A DNA stretch of 64,000 nucleotides from Fragum whitleyi (lineage: Eukaryota; Mollusca; Bivalvia; Cardiida; Cardiidae): contig OX411557.1 of NCBI GenBank assembly GCA_948146395.1, positions 36,806,077 to 36,870,076 of the forward strand. The letters run 5' to 3'. How positions within the stretch are numbered: the first letter of the stretch is position 1; each line of letters starts with the position of its first letter. This document shows, in pieces, positions 36,893-47,942 of this stretch. The translations under genes and the position numbers were made by a program. The notes under the pieces were generated by a model. The model made no database searches. It saw nothing but the letters and a program-made list of their open reading frames with translations, and had not been told where the DNA came from.

Positions 36893-37420
36893 CTAGATTG
36901 TTCACATGTATCACCCCTTGCTGGGCGGGAATTCCCCAAGTTAGCTGTCCGATCACAGGATATCATAGCAGCCAGAAGAATCGAATTCACAAGAGACCAA
37001 AAACGAATAAGAACAACTACTTTTGTTTTGACATTAAACGAACATGCCCTGCCTAAAGAAATCAAAATAGGATTTCAGATGGTCAAAAAAGATTTGTTCG
37101 TCCCCATCTATCTGCATTGCGCTGCCAGAAGTTTCGTCATCACGAGGACAACTGTAAGAAAACAAAACATATGTAGAAAATGACGATTCGAAACAGTTGA
37201 AGAAAAGCATAATATTGATGATTGTAAGAATGAATTCAATGTTGCAAACTATGGGAAGGCACTTCTCAGAAATTTAAGATAATGCTTAAGATTTCAAAAA
37301 GAAAAAGAAATATAGAATGTTAAATTTAATCAGTCTATCTCCTTCTTTGAAACAACGAAAATAGTCGAGTCCAGATATGACACTTACAGTGTCAAACAAA
37401 GCAAAACCTGCACCTGAGCC
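36893..37420 (+). pseudogene. LINE ORF1 (gag-like, CCHC zinc knuckle), decayed
   Basis: The first ORF of a non-LTR retrotransposon, which in intact elements binds element RNA. The frame starting at 36893 reads, in order, AVRSQDIIAARRIEF, TTTFVLTLNEHALP and EIKIGFQMVKKDLFVP, typical of the region before the zinc knuckles in Jockey/I-type ORF1. A frameshift near 37114 then moves to a frame reading LRCQKFRHHEDNCKK, the CX2CX4HX4C knuckle with its first cysteine lost. A further piece at 37283 reads CLRFQKEKEI, stop, NVKFNQSISFFETTKIVE, again as in this ORF1 class. With frameshifts, stops and a missing cysteine it is inactive. It shares strand and order with the ORF2 remnant downstream. Confidence 0.8.
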
Positions 37421-38145
37421 GAACCAAACTTCTGAACTTAATAAATGCACCACTTGTGAACGTATGCTTAAATTACAGAAATATTTCCTGAAGTACGTAG
37501 CAAAGTCGGCCAAGTTTTATAAGGTCAAACACCCTTGAACTAATCAACGTCTGAAAAAATATGATAAAAAAAACTCAGATTCTGTAAAGAAAACAACTGT
37601 TTTTTAATCAAATAAAGTTGTAAACGAAAATGTCTGTAAAGCGTCCAAGAAAGATAAGTTTACATCCGATTGCAATCAGTCAGTCATAGAAAGCCTCTGA
37701 TTAATCTGGATAAGGTTTCTGCCTATCCAGTTTCGACAGGCAATTGATTCGCTTAAAACGAGGTGAAAATTAGGAGGAGGAAGTGGATGTAACCACTCCC
37801 TTCCTTCAAATCTCCCTCCTTCGAACCCACCATCTTCAAAACAAACAATATAACAGGAGTTAAATAATATGTAATTTCTAAACTCCATTAATAAGTGTTA
37901 TTATCTTCACAATAAACTCCATAGTGGCGAATAACATAATACAATTGAACTTTCGCAGCATCAAGGCCATTTTTTAAGAGCTCAATTACGAAAGAAGAAC
38001 TAGTCACTCTTCCTTTTTAACTAACTGTACAGAACGCCAGAAAGCGTTCGATGGTGGTAGAATTATTGTTTATAATATCGCCGTCATGTAAGTTTAAAGA
38101 CTTTTCTACAAGCTATGGCTGTGAATGTCTCTGTAAACAACTACA
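37421..38145 (+). mobile_element. LINE interior without readable motif
   Basis: Lies between the ORF1 and ORF2 remnants, so it should hold the end of ORF1 and the start of the endonuclease. No endonuclease N-terminal motif could be read, so this part is either rearranged or badly decayed. Confidence 0.4.
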
Positions 38146-39415
38146 TTGTGTTCTATTCATCTTCCTCCTAGTTCCCCTGTAGATTGCAAGAATTTTGATC
38201 ATCTTACTACCACGACCATTTATACCTAGTGGAGATTTCAATTCCAATATAGACGACAAGGTCTTACCGTTGAGAATTTTTAAGCTAGGTATGATCTTGA
38301 TTGATTGAATAATATATCAAAAACTAATTTGCACATTGCAACTGAAAATTATTCATCACAAGATTTTAATATTTGCATTTCTGATATTTTTTCTAATTTT
38401 CTTTCCGACCTTCATGGTAGAGACCATTTCCCAAATTCAGTCCTCTGAATTAGGACCATCTGTTCAGGAGCGCCCTTGGCGTAAGAAACTCCATAATGCT
38501 GATTGGGAACTATTTAAAACCAACTATTAACAGTAAATTATTCCAGAAGTATTCGATGAATGTGAAAAGTCCGAAAATTTGTTTACATCGTCACTTTTTT
38601 CAGCTGCAGAAAAGGGTAATCCACAAAAACGCCTGGTCCAGAAAAATCCAAACAAGCCATGGTTTAATTAAGATTACAAAAAAGGTTTAGTTGAGAGAAT
38701 GCGTGCTCTTAGATCATTTGGCTTAAGGCTTACAAATTTAAAATTGCACTTGCAAAAACACCTCTCCCAGTAAAACAAAGTAAGCGTTCGTCTTGGAGAC
38801 AGTATATCTCTAGATTGAATTCTAGATCACCTGTCAGAACGACCTTGGACATAATACGTAAAATTAGTGGGAATAATATATCAGTTAGTGTTTGTCATCT
38901 TATAACAGATGACAAACACTACCTTCTCTTCTAGTCTAAGCAGACACATCTGCCAAGAAAGCTTCCTCTACTAATTATTCGACTACGTTTCAGAAGTTTT
39001 AATATGAAAAAGAAAAAAAACTAAACTTAATTTTAGTTCCAGAAATCTGGAACATAGTAATAGAGACTTTTCCTTTAAGATGTTGAAAAAAAATAAAAAA
39101 AAATGTCACGACACCGCTGTCGTATCAGGTGATATTCATGATCAATTCATCCAACATTTGCCGTCTCGTTCCCTTACTTGCTTTGATGAAATCTGTAATC
39201 AGGTATTGAAAACGGGAAGCATTCCAGCATCGTGGCGGGAAGCTCCGTTATTTTCTGAACCTGAACCAGGTAAAGATCCCACAAATTCATGACATTTTCT
39301 CACGTCAGTCCAAAGTGGCTTGCGTAAACGGAGAAGCACTTTTGATCATCTTGTTCGCTTACGAACAATTGATATGTACATGTCGAAGGAAATAAAAGCC
39401 GATTTTAGAGTAGGA
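38146..39415 (+). pseudogene. LINE ORF2 (endonuclease + reverse transcriptase), decayed
   Basis: ORF2 of a non-LTR element nicks target DNA and copies its RNA there. Pieces appear in the right order but in shifting frames: LCSIHLPPSSPVDCKNFDHL (38146), SGDFNSN (38228-38248, the APE-type GDFN motif), SDLHGRDHFP (38404, the endonuclease SDH motif with S changed to R), and PWRKKLHNADWELFKTN (~38475). Then come KQSKRSSWRQYISRLNS with IIRKISG (38773-38880), IPASWREAPL with PGKDPTNS (39219-39289), and QSGLRKRRSTFDHLVRL (39311). Between the last two, the usual YRPISLTS block is missing, a deletion of roughly 35-40 codons. The catalytic YxDD region and 3' end are absent. It is dead and truncated, of Jockey/I-superfamily type; the exact clade was not tested. 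Confidence 0.88.
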
Positions 39416-41344
39416 TAAATCTCATATAGTAAGCTGTTATAATATAGATATTTTTAATGGACCTTTAACAATTAATAATTCTCTATAACCATTTACACTT
39501 TTACTTTAAGAAATCATGGATTTTGTTGTAAAAGGGGGTTATTTTGGTTACCACACAGTTACCGTCAAATTAAAGAATTTGCATTTTTCTAATATTCAAG
39601 TTAGGTGCGTTTATAGATGTCAGCAATGAAAGTTAGTCAGGAGCCTTTCACTTAAGGTTAAGGTCATTTGTCATGTTTCATTTTTGCACAATTTTTGAAA
39701 GAAAACAAACAAAAAGAAACAGAAGAGATAAGCTTTTTTCAAATGTCAAAAAAGGTAGATATGCATCAGGAAAAAGACTATTGTCCTAGTTTTTGACCAA
39801 ATAACTGCTATACCTTGTAATTCATTTCATACTACCTAAATGTATGAGGTAGACAACAAATATATTCTTGAAAATCACTGCCTGTGCAACCACATAAGTA
39901 TTAATCTTATTTATGATGACAGATTGGCCCTCCTTTAACTTTGATCATGTTTTGAGGCTGGAAAATGAATAGAAAAAACAGTGCACTTATAAACTGCAGT
40001 TGGTTAACAAGTATTTCGATTGTAAAAAAATTCTTCTCTTAATTAATTTAACATCTATGTAACAGTAACAAAATCAAGGACTATCCTTTTTACTGTGGTT
40101 TCAACTTAAAACGGCTAAATGGAAATTTATATGATTAGAATTTATAAAAAATAATAACAAACATAAGTTTTCAGATTTTAATTAGCTATATGGTAAACAG
40201 GATGAATTAATAATTTCGAAATATTGACGGCTTATTTTGTTATTTCTGACCCCCATATTGGATTGTAGCTACGGGAGCAAATGGAGGTGACTCCAAAATA
40301 GACTACAAGACTAAATCTAAGACATTACACTATTTTCCAAATAATAATTCCAAAATTATTCAACATCAATATGATATTATTTCATTAATAAAGATTTCTT
40401 TATTTATTCATCTTTATATTAATATGGACATGTAATGTAAAAGCTTCTGGATTGAATAATTGTCACGTCCTGAAAATAGCAATATTTCATGTAGGCCTGT
40501 ATAATGGCTATTCATCTGAGAATGCAATTTTCGGTCGAGGATTTTGAAGCATTTAGAGTATGATCCCAGTGAGAGTTTTAATATTTAGATAACTAGAACA
40601 TCTAAACTTTTTTCTTAAAACAATGTTTTCCCCATACACGCTGCAAAAATCTTAAATTTTGATGTGAAAATTGGATTTTCAAATTGAAATTCTAACTTTC
40701 TTGAGCGTGTTTCTATAACAACATAACACCCCTATTCGAATGAATGATATATTTTGTAATGCTATTCAATGAAGAAGAACCAGTGCAACAGAATCTTTTC
40801 TTATGCGTGCCAGAAAAGTGTGAATGCTTACAGAGAATGGCTATTAGATGATACCAAATATCGCATGGAAAAACGACATCAAGAAAACAAAATGTGTAAG
40901 GAAGCCCCACAAGGCCACGCAAATATATGAATCATTCAAAAGTCTGCTAGGAGGAGGTTTACTCAAAGAAGATTATCCTGCAAAGTTTTGTTGAATTCGT
41001 TCTAATGGTTCTTGAGGAGAACATTTTTAAAGTGAAAATAAGTAAGTTAACCACGCCACGCGCAATGGCGCAATGGTCGGGAGAATTAGATTTTTTAAAG
41101 AATTTATACTTGGGAAAAAAACCCACCCTGCGACGCTCATTTTCTTCAGTAAATAAACTTGTCTTGAACAGCAGTAAGTAATATTGTAACTGATTATTCT
41201 GTTATTGCCTTCGATCAATTATATTTTCTAGCAAGGGCTGAGAGTCTTCGTCTTTCAGAAGTGAATTATTTTTTAAGGAAAAAATACCGGACAAAACTTT
41301 TGTCCTAAAGTATATCAATGTTGATCCTTGCATAGGCTTGAAAA
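39416..41344. other. no gene recognised
   Basis: AT-rich unassigned DNA. The rest of the LINE reverse transcriptase is not found here. Confidence 0.45.
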
Positions 41345-41605
41345 AAAAAAATGTTGAGTTTTTCAATATTTTTTTGATAGTTTGACCTTGACCTTGTCAG
41401 ATGACCTTAATTTCAATATCTGCAGACGCTATTCATGAATTCATGAGATCAGTCACCATGCTAAATATGAATATAGCATTTTTATTAGGCTTGAGATTAT
41501 TTGAATATTTTATGGTTTTAGTATTTTTTTGCAAAGACTGGCAGACAGACAGATGGACACCGGTATAAAAATATGCCCCGATCTTATCAATTCGCGACAT
41601 TTCCT
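41345..41605 (+). repeat. modular element remnant (monomer and tail)
   Basis: TTTGACCTTGACCTTGTCAG and a following GACCTT mark part of one monomer. GACTGGCAGACAGACAGATGG, then ATATGCCCCGATC form the usual tail. The head is missing. Confidence 0.55.
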
Positions 41606-41610
41606 CACTC

Positions 41611-41768
41611 GTTAAATTTAACCTTTGATGTAAGTGGTTGTAATAAAGAAAATTCATCTGGGTAAAGCAATCAAAGCACCAAAAAATAATGTATCTCATC
41701 TTGCCATAATAATCGATTTCACATTCTTTGATGGTAAAATTTACATACGTAAGAAGGATATGACGTAT
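41611..41768. repeat. 158 bp dispersed duplicate, copy 1
   Basis: Nearly identical (three differences over 158 bases) to 45092-45249 in the same orientation, from GTTAAATTTAACCTTTGATG to ATATGACGTAT. Both sit next to unrelated sequence. The minus-strand frames shared by the copies (MRYIIFWCFDC) are not recognisable proteins. Confidence 0.88.
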
Positions 41769-42314
41769 AACTCTGGTATGAAATAAGAGAAAGAAAAAAA
41801 GCCGATGATAAGATAATTTTGCAATTTAATACCATCGTTTTAACTAAATGATTTAAAAAGATAACCTAAATTATAATCAGAGTGCATAGGATAAACTTAA
41901 TGAAATCTTTTTCGCAGTTTTTTTGGGGGGTTGGAGGGGAAAGCAGCCGCCATCTTGAATCAATGATCTAAAAGTGACGCCCATATAATTTCGCATCTTG
42001 ACAATATATACAGCTTTTAAACATGCTTTACTCTACGTTTGCTACTGTAAGAGTACTCTAGAATGCTGCCGGACTTGTAACGCTTTCTTTGGATTTCAGG
42101 AGTATTAGAAAAATGTAAGTGTGAATATGTCGAATGCCAATACTGCATCAACACCAATGACCTAGACGAAATAAGACACATTATCTTATACAAATCTTTA
42201 AAAATTCTTTAAAATATCTCTAATTAGTTTCATCTTGAAAGGTTCACGATATCTTATTACACATATTGTCGGTAAATAGACCCCTTTTTGAAAAGTCAAT
42301 TACTTTGACATGTA

Positions 42315-42481
42315 CAGTCAAACCTGTCTTAAGCAAGATCCCACGGGACATTCAAAAAGCGCTTGCTTAAGACAGGTGCTTGCTTTATACAGTGTAATTG
42401 GTTCATTTGGGAACTTGGTGGCCGCTTACTTAATACAGGTTGCTTGCTGAATAAAGGTGGCTGCTAAGACAGGTTTGACTG
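42315..42481 (-). mobile_element. TA-flanked MITE (CAGTCAAACCTGTCTTA), copy 2
   Basis: 167 bp with the same perfect 17 bp inverted ends as 23444-23621 and TA on each side. The interior is the reverse complement of copy 1 in layout: the AAGCAAGATCCC / GGGACATTCAAAAAGCGCTT side lies at the left here. Both copies have diverged internally while their ends match. Confidence 0.85.
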
Positions 42482-42890
42482 TAAATTATTCTTTATTCTC
42501 ATAAGGGAGTTTCCATCGGGTATTAATACATGTTATTGATCATTCAGTTTAACAGGCGATTAAACATTTTCTTATCGATTTATTTGGAGGTGGCTAGAAA
42601 ACTGGCAAAAAATTGAAAAACAAATTGAAAAAAGAATCTTCAGCAATCCCGTATTGTTATCTATTTAAAGTTTCTTGGACTTCTTAGAATGCGATTGCAC
42701 TATAGCTGATTTCCATTTCTTCTGATAAAAAGAAAGCCATTTGAAAAGAACAAAAATAATTAACACAATCAATTTCATATTTCTCAAATGGTATTCTATA
42801 TTTGTTTGTGAGTTTAAGAATGAAAAATATGCCAATTTCAAAATGACCGATAAAATGGTCATAATCTGAAAAATTGTTTGACATTTTAAA

Positions 42891-43125
42891 TAAGCATGTG
42901 TGTGACATTTCCAACAATTTCAAATGTGCGCATAGCAAAGCTTCTGGTCGGCATGTGCATCCACACAGACTGAACAGAGGCTTCATTATGCGCAATATAG
43001 ATAGATACGGTCTTTATACCTCTTCTGGCAGTAAAGCGGATATTTTATTACATTGTGCTTATGTCTGCTTTGCTCAACATTTGAATGCAAGTTTGAATTG
43101 TTGGAAATGTCACGTTCAGGCTCAA
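42891..43125. mobile_element. TGAGCCTGTG inverted-repeat MITE, copy 1
   Basis: The left end GCATGTGTGTGACATTTCCA continues into ACAATTTCAAATGT. The right end has TTTGAATTGTTGGAAATGTC followed by ACGTTCAGGCTCA, giving ~35 bp inverted ends with few mismatches. The same ends bound 51957-52169 and 60882-61109. No coding capacity; the 94-codon frame spanning it is incidental. Confidence 0.75.
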
Positions 43126-43737
43126 TTAATACTTTTCGACGGTCTTAGTTCTACATAAGTGAGTGTCTGGATGGCTCATCAGGTTTTGGATTATCCACAA
43201 TTGAAATATATGCCTTTGTGTAATTGTAATGAAATTTAAATCCGATTTCAAACAATGCTTTTGGATACAAGGGAGTATAAGGATGAGAAAACATGAAAAA
43301 AGATTCAAAAAACGAAATTTCATTTTTTTTCACTAGTTTGTGTGGCATTTTCACCAAAATTTTGTATTTTTAGTGAAAAGAACAAGCAACTCTTTAATAT
43401 TACCCCTATTTGTTTCCGGAGAGGAAGCCAATAAAATCACGAAATTGGTTAAAGGAACACTATCTCATCTTTCGAACCAAAATATAAACTCATTTGTTTC
43501 GAGTTTTAACAGTATTGGAACATGCGTTTTGAATTTTAACGAATTTTGATAAAATATTTCCCTTTATTTAACAAATATGCCATAATATGTAAAAAAAAAA
43601 AAAAAAGAGGGGGGCAAGACTGTAACCAAGTCTTGTTTTATTATGTCAAAATGTCACACATTTTATTGGAAGAATAACAAAAAGTTTTATGGAAGAAATA
43701 TATTTATCTTACGAAGTAGCATTGAAATTCCGATTTT

Positions 43738-44287
43738 AAGCTCACCTGAGCACAATATGGGCTTGGCAAGGCCGGGCTTTTTCTGGGCCCGAAATTTTTT
43801 AACTACATCTCCTGAACAACGGCGCTGATTTCAATGAAACTTTACAAGAATATCCTTAGGAGATTATTTTCAAAGATTGATTGCGAAATTTTGATTGGCC
43901 CATAAATACGGGCGTGGTAGACGAGGCTTATTTTGAACCGGAAAGCTGTGAAATAGATCTCCTCCTGAACCACGTCGCTGATTAAAATGAGTTTACAAGA
44001 ATGTTCCTTGGCTGACTCTTTTCAAAAATTGTTCGTGATATTTTGATTGGTCCAAAAATATGGGCTTAGACCCATAAATATGGGCGTGGCAGGGTTGGGC
44101 TTATTTTAAGTCTCCTCAGTCATGAATTGGTGGGAAGGGTCTATAATCAATTTAAATTATTGGAACAACATCTCTTCAACAATTACGCACATATGAATTA
44201 AACTTTCCCAGAAAAATACTTGGATGAGATCTTCTGGGCCAAAAAATTTAAGTGAGCGGTTAAGGGCCATTCTGACCCTCTTGTTTT
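43738..44287 (+). mobile_element. modular element A, complete copy
   Basis: 5' end AAGCTCACCTGAGCACAATA, with two to three ~170 bp monomers carrying CCATAAATACGGGCGTGG and AATGAGTTTACAAGAATGTTCC words. The 3' end is AAGTGAGCGGTTAAGGGCCATTCTGACCCTCTTGTTTT, where GGGCCATTCTGACCCT is the terminal hairpin. The monomers match those at 46.1-46.7 kb and, weakly, 7.0-7.6 kb. Confidence 0.75.
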
Positions 44288-45091
44288 ATGAAAACTAATT
44301 ACCAAAGGCCAAATTAAGATATCATCTTTTCCTTTCTCAAACTCTTTCCAGTTTTTGTGTATGAATTTACGAAAAAGGGTGGTGTCTATATTAATCAAAA
44401 CGTAGCACAAGGGCCCTCAGAACTTGAATTAGTCTTGAAATAGTAATTACCAGACAAAGATTTAATTTTCAGAGAAATTCAATGGAAAAATGATAAGACA
44501 CTCAATCCGTTCGGTACCTTTCAAAAGGCTCTGAGAAAAAAGTAGACACCGAGATCAAATTATTTCTTTAAAAAAAATCAAAATGACACATAAAGATATT
44601 TCTAAAAAGCCCGGTGTAAAGTTAAGTTTAATAGTAGGAAAAGCCGAGCGAATTTCCTTTTCACTTGGCCAGTCTGTCGTCGAGTAGGTTCATCTGGGTA
44701 GAAACCTTTGAAAAAAGGTATGTTCAATAAGATCACAAAGGAGACTTCCAAAACGCGGTCGTTTATTGGAATGGTCGTTTAATACAGTATTTAATGATAA
44801 ATAGGACACATTATTTTGAAAGCTTATACATATTTTCATACAATTCTTACTGAATCCTCAGGTGTTGGAACCCATTGGGACACTTCTAATGGGTTACAAC
44901 GTCAAAGATTAAATGATAAACAATTTTTCGTCTAAGAATGTCCAGTTTTTCATAAATTAAGCTTTAGCAGTAACTTTTCATGATGGTCGCTTTTTAATGC
45001 GGTCGCCTAAAAGAGATAGCCGCCCAAGCAATATCTACTGTAATTCATCAGAAGTCAACGAGTGGTCGTATATCGAAAGTAACTGTTAGAG
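44288..45091. other. no gene recognised; possible decayed DNA element
   Basis: Mostly unassigned. AACGCGGTCGTTTATTGGAA (44.75 kb) and ATGCGGTCGCCTAAAAGAG (~45.0 kb, ending CTACTGTAA) resemble the borders of an old inverted-repeat element, but the pairing is too weak to call. Confidence 0.3.
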
Positions 45092-45249
45092 GTTAAATTT
45101 AACCTTTGATGTAAGTGGTTGTAATAAAGAAAATTCATCTGGGTAGAGCAATCAAAGCACCAAAAAATAATGTATCTCATCTTGCCATAATAATCGATTT
45201 CACATTCTTTGATGGTAAAATCTACATACGTAAGAAAGATATGACGTAT
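45092..45249. repeat. 158 bp dispersed duplicate, copy 2
   Basis: Partner of 41611-41768, same orientation, 3.48 kb away. Downstream it runs into a T-run ending TTTGTTTCAG. Confidence 0.88.
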
Positions 45250-45378
45250 GTAAGTTGAATGATATATTTTTTTTTTTGTTTCAGAAGATCTTCCAAAACC
45301 GAGGGGACCTTCCTTTTCTTTCTTCACATACTTTTACATTTATTTAATACGTAAATGTTACAATCTGTTTCTTTTCAG

Positions 45379-45580
45379 GTGATAAAAGATTTAACAATGA
45401 ATTCAGACTGATTTAGGAAAACACAACGAAAGACAGACGAAACTTTCATATTTGAAGATCCAAGACTATGGGAAAATGATGAGAAACAATAACTACAAAT
45501 ACTATGCAAGAAACTGTCGCATTAATTTTGTTATAAGTTTTACTGTGCAGAGGAATAATAAATACATTTGACTTAAACAC
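45379..45580 (+). other. possible 3' terminal exon, unrecognised
   Basis: TGTTTCTTTTCAG (to 45378) is a good acceptor look-alike. One frame reads DKRFNNEFRLI then a stop, and an AATAAA signal lies at 45557-45562 in a plausible 3' UTR. An upstream acceptor-like TTTTTGTTTCAG ends at about 45284. No coding similarity is visible and no other exon is known, so this may be chance. Confidence 0.15.
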
Positions 45581-46014
45581 ATACTCTTTTTTATTCTTTA
45601 CGAGCCATTAAGTTTGAAGCGGAACATTTAAACTCACGACATAAAACACTGAAAAACAGAGCTCGGCGAAGAAATTCCAGTCAGTATAGAAACGAGAAAG
45701 ATTGCAGATAATTTTCCGTAAAAATACAGATCGTTATCACTGAAAATCAGATTTTATTATTTTGCAATTTCATTATTTTCTCGGGATACCATTACACAAT
45801 AAGGATTCAGTAGATAAAATTGGACGATATCTTTGATTCACATCAAGAAAAACACTGATGTTGCAGAAAGTGGTAATAAATGGGCAGCGGTCCAATATAG
45901 AAACCTGTATTTTATTGGTACAGTATAGTAACAAATGCGTATGTAGTAATTTATATAATGTCGTGGAAAACCACGGATTATTTTAATGAATTGGGGGAAA
46001 TGCATAATATATTT
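45581..46014. other. no gene recognised
   Basis: Unassigned AT-rich DNA. Confidence 0.4.
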
Positions 46015-46785
46015 TTAGCTCATCTGAGCATAAAGTGCTGAAGTAAGCTATTGTGATCACCCTACGGCGTCTGTCCGTCGGCCTTCGGAATGTTGTATAG
46101 ACAGACCTTGTAAATGGTATGAAACTTTGCATTAATTTTCCTTGGGTACCCTCTTCTGAATTTATTTTTAAAAAATGGCTGACTCCCAAATAGTGACAGG
46201 GCGGGGCTTATTTTCATTATAATTCATTTTAAATCTTTTCTGAATCTATTGGCCTGATATCAATTGATGCATTGATGTTCTTTAAGTGACCCTCGTACGT
46301 TGTTTAAGAAATTTTGATTGTCCCCGAAATAAGGGCTCTGCAGGGAGGGGCTTATTTTATTTTTTTTTCTCCCAGACCATTTGATCAATTTCGATATAAT
46401 TTTCAAAGAATGTTTCTTTGATGAAAATTTATATGAATTGTTTAAAAAAGTTTTTCTGATCCCCAATTATGGGCGTGGCAGGGGGGTACTTATTTTTGAA
46501 ATCTTATAATATACTCTTGTCCTTAACCATTTGTTCTATTTCAATTAAATTAATCTTGAATGTCCTTTGAGTGAATCACCTCATTAATTGTTTAAGGAAT
46601 TTGATTGATCCAAGATTAAGGGCGAGTTAATGCGGTCTTATTTTCACTATAAGATAGGCGCATGGTGTGGTGGGACTTTTTTCACTTTAAAAAGTTTTCC
46701 TCTAAAACCATTTGACCAATTTCAACTGAACTTGGCAGGATAATATTCCTAGGGTAAGTGTCCTATCAAAATTTTGATTGTTCCA
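46015..46785 (+). mobile_element. modular element A, 3'-truncated copy
   Basis: Head TTAGCTCATCTGAGCATAAA, then AGTGCTGAAGTAAGCTATTG, and GGCGTCTGTCCGTCGG. At least four monomers with GACCATTTGATCAATTTC-like and TTATGGGCGTGGCAGGGG-like words follow. The terminal hairpin and CTCTTGTT are missing where the next repeat begins. Confidence 0.65.
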
Positions 46786-47240
46786 TACAGTTAATAACAT
46801 AGTGAAATTGACATTCATTTCGATCAAAAATATTCTAAATCACTCATTCGGCGCTCCATTCATCCATTCCAAATACTCAATCATACCATTCAAAAACGCT
46901 AAAACCCATTGAAAAATATAGAATCAACAATGTCATTCAAAATAAATTGGGATAGAGAAATTCGCGATTTCACCGAAATAATTCAAATTGTTCGCGTCTC
47001 ATAGGTTCTTGAAGAAATAAGAAGCTATGTATAGAACTCGTATGTATATTTTATTAAAGGGAGGTAACCAATATTGCTAATTCATTCATTTGTTCATTCA
47101 TTCATTTCCTGAACAAAATTTGCGATATAGGATTACCTCCCATTAAAGCCACTCAAAACTCGCTACACACACCCAATCAATTTCATTCCAAAATCATTCC
47201 AAAATCAACCACTTTGTCAATTTCACGATGATGTTAACCG
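46786..47240 (+). repeat. dispersed repeat E, copy 1
   Basis: Shares with 54385-54750 the words CGCTCCATTCATCCATTCC, TCTTGAAGAAATAA and CAATTTCATTC.AAAATCATT. Its centre is itself an inverted repeat (AAAGGGAGGTAA with TTACCTCCCATTAA about 90 bases on). Inverse copies lie at 50.8-51.3 and 51.6-51.8 kb. Confidence 0.55.
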
Positions 47241-47599
47241 TATATGGTTATGGCCTTGCGGGGTTTATGTTTACAAAAATTCTATTTTCCCGTGCTATTT
47301 ATGATATTGTTTCATTTTAAAGACGCATCAAGAAATATCTATAAAAACTTTTTCTGTTTAGAATCAATACTAATATAATTCTTTTAACAATGCGCTAAAC
47401 TGTCACGAGATACGCCCGTCTCACAGCTTTATTTAAGTTTGGATTACGAGTAGAATTGAAGAATTAGTAATTTTGAATGTATGTGTTTTAGACAATTTTT
47501 GTGTAGAGACAGATAAATAAATGTAGCAGGAAATAGAGATATGCTCTGGAGAAGATCCGAGTATGATAAAATCAAAGGACAAGAACTAAAAAATAAACC
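47241..47599. other. no gene recognised
   Basis: Unassigned AT-rich DNA. Confidence 0.4.
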
Positions 47600-47942
47600 A
47601 GGTAGAGTACTGGTTATTTTGCACTGCACTTTCTATTGATGAGATCTATCTACCCATGAAGTTTCATGATCATAGCTCTAATACTTTTAGAGATATGTTC
47701 CGAACAAGATTCAAGTATGAAAACCTAAAAAGGGAAATAACTAATTTAAAAAAAATCACAAGTAGACTTATGGAACATGTTCACTGCACTCCGTAACGAG
47801 GGGAAAATATGACTGCGAAGTATATCGGACAGAAAGAGTTATGCTCCGGACAAAGAAGTAGACGCCGCCCGGACAACGGACCCCCGGACGCAACGGGTGA
47901 TCCCATAATACATTCCGTCTTCAACGGGCGTATAAAAACGAT
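47600..47942 (+). mobile_element. modular element C, 3' part only
   Basis: Two monomers spaced ~153 bp (TTTTGCACTGCACTTTCT, ATGTTCACTGCACTCCG), then GACGCCGCCCGGACAACGGAC, a degenerate form of the usual tail, and the end TCTTCAACGGGCGTATAAAAA, matching the end at 18064. The head is missing. Confidence 0.6.

Noticed and set aside
44736..45045. A further inverted-repeat DNA element (GCGGTCG words)
   Set aside because: The paired words are few and the arms do not align over a useful length.
41611..45249. LTR retrotransposon with 158 bp LTRs
   Set aside because: No TG...CA borders, no target duplication, no primer-binding site or gag-pol between the repeats, and the interior is made of other mobile elements.
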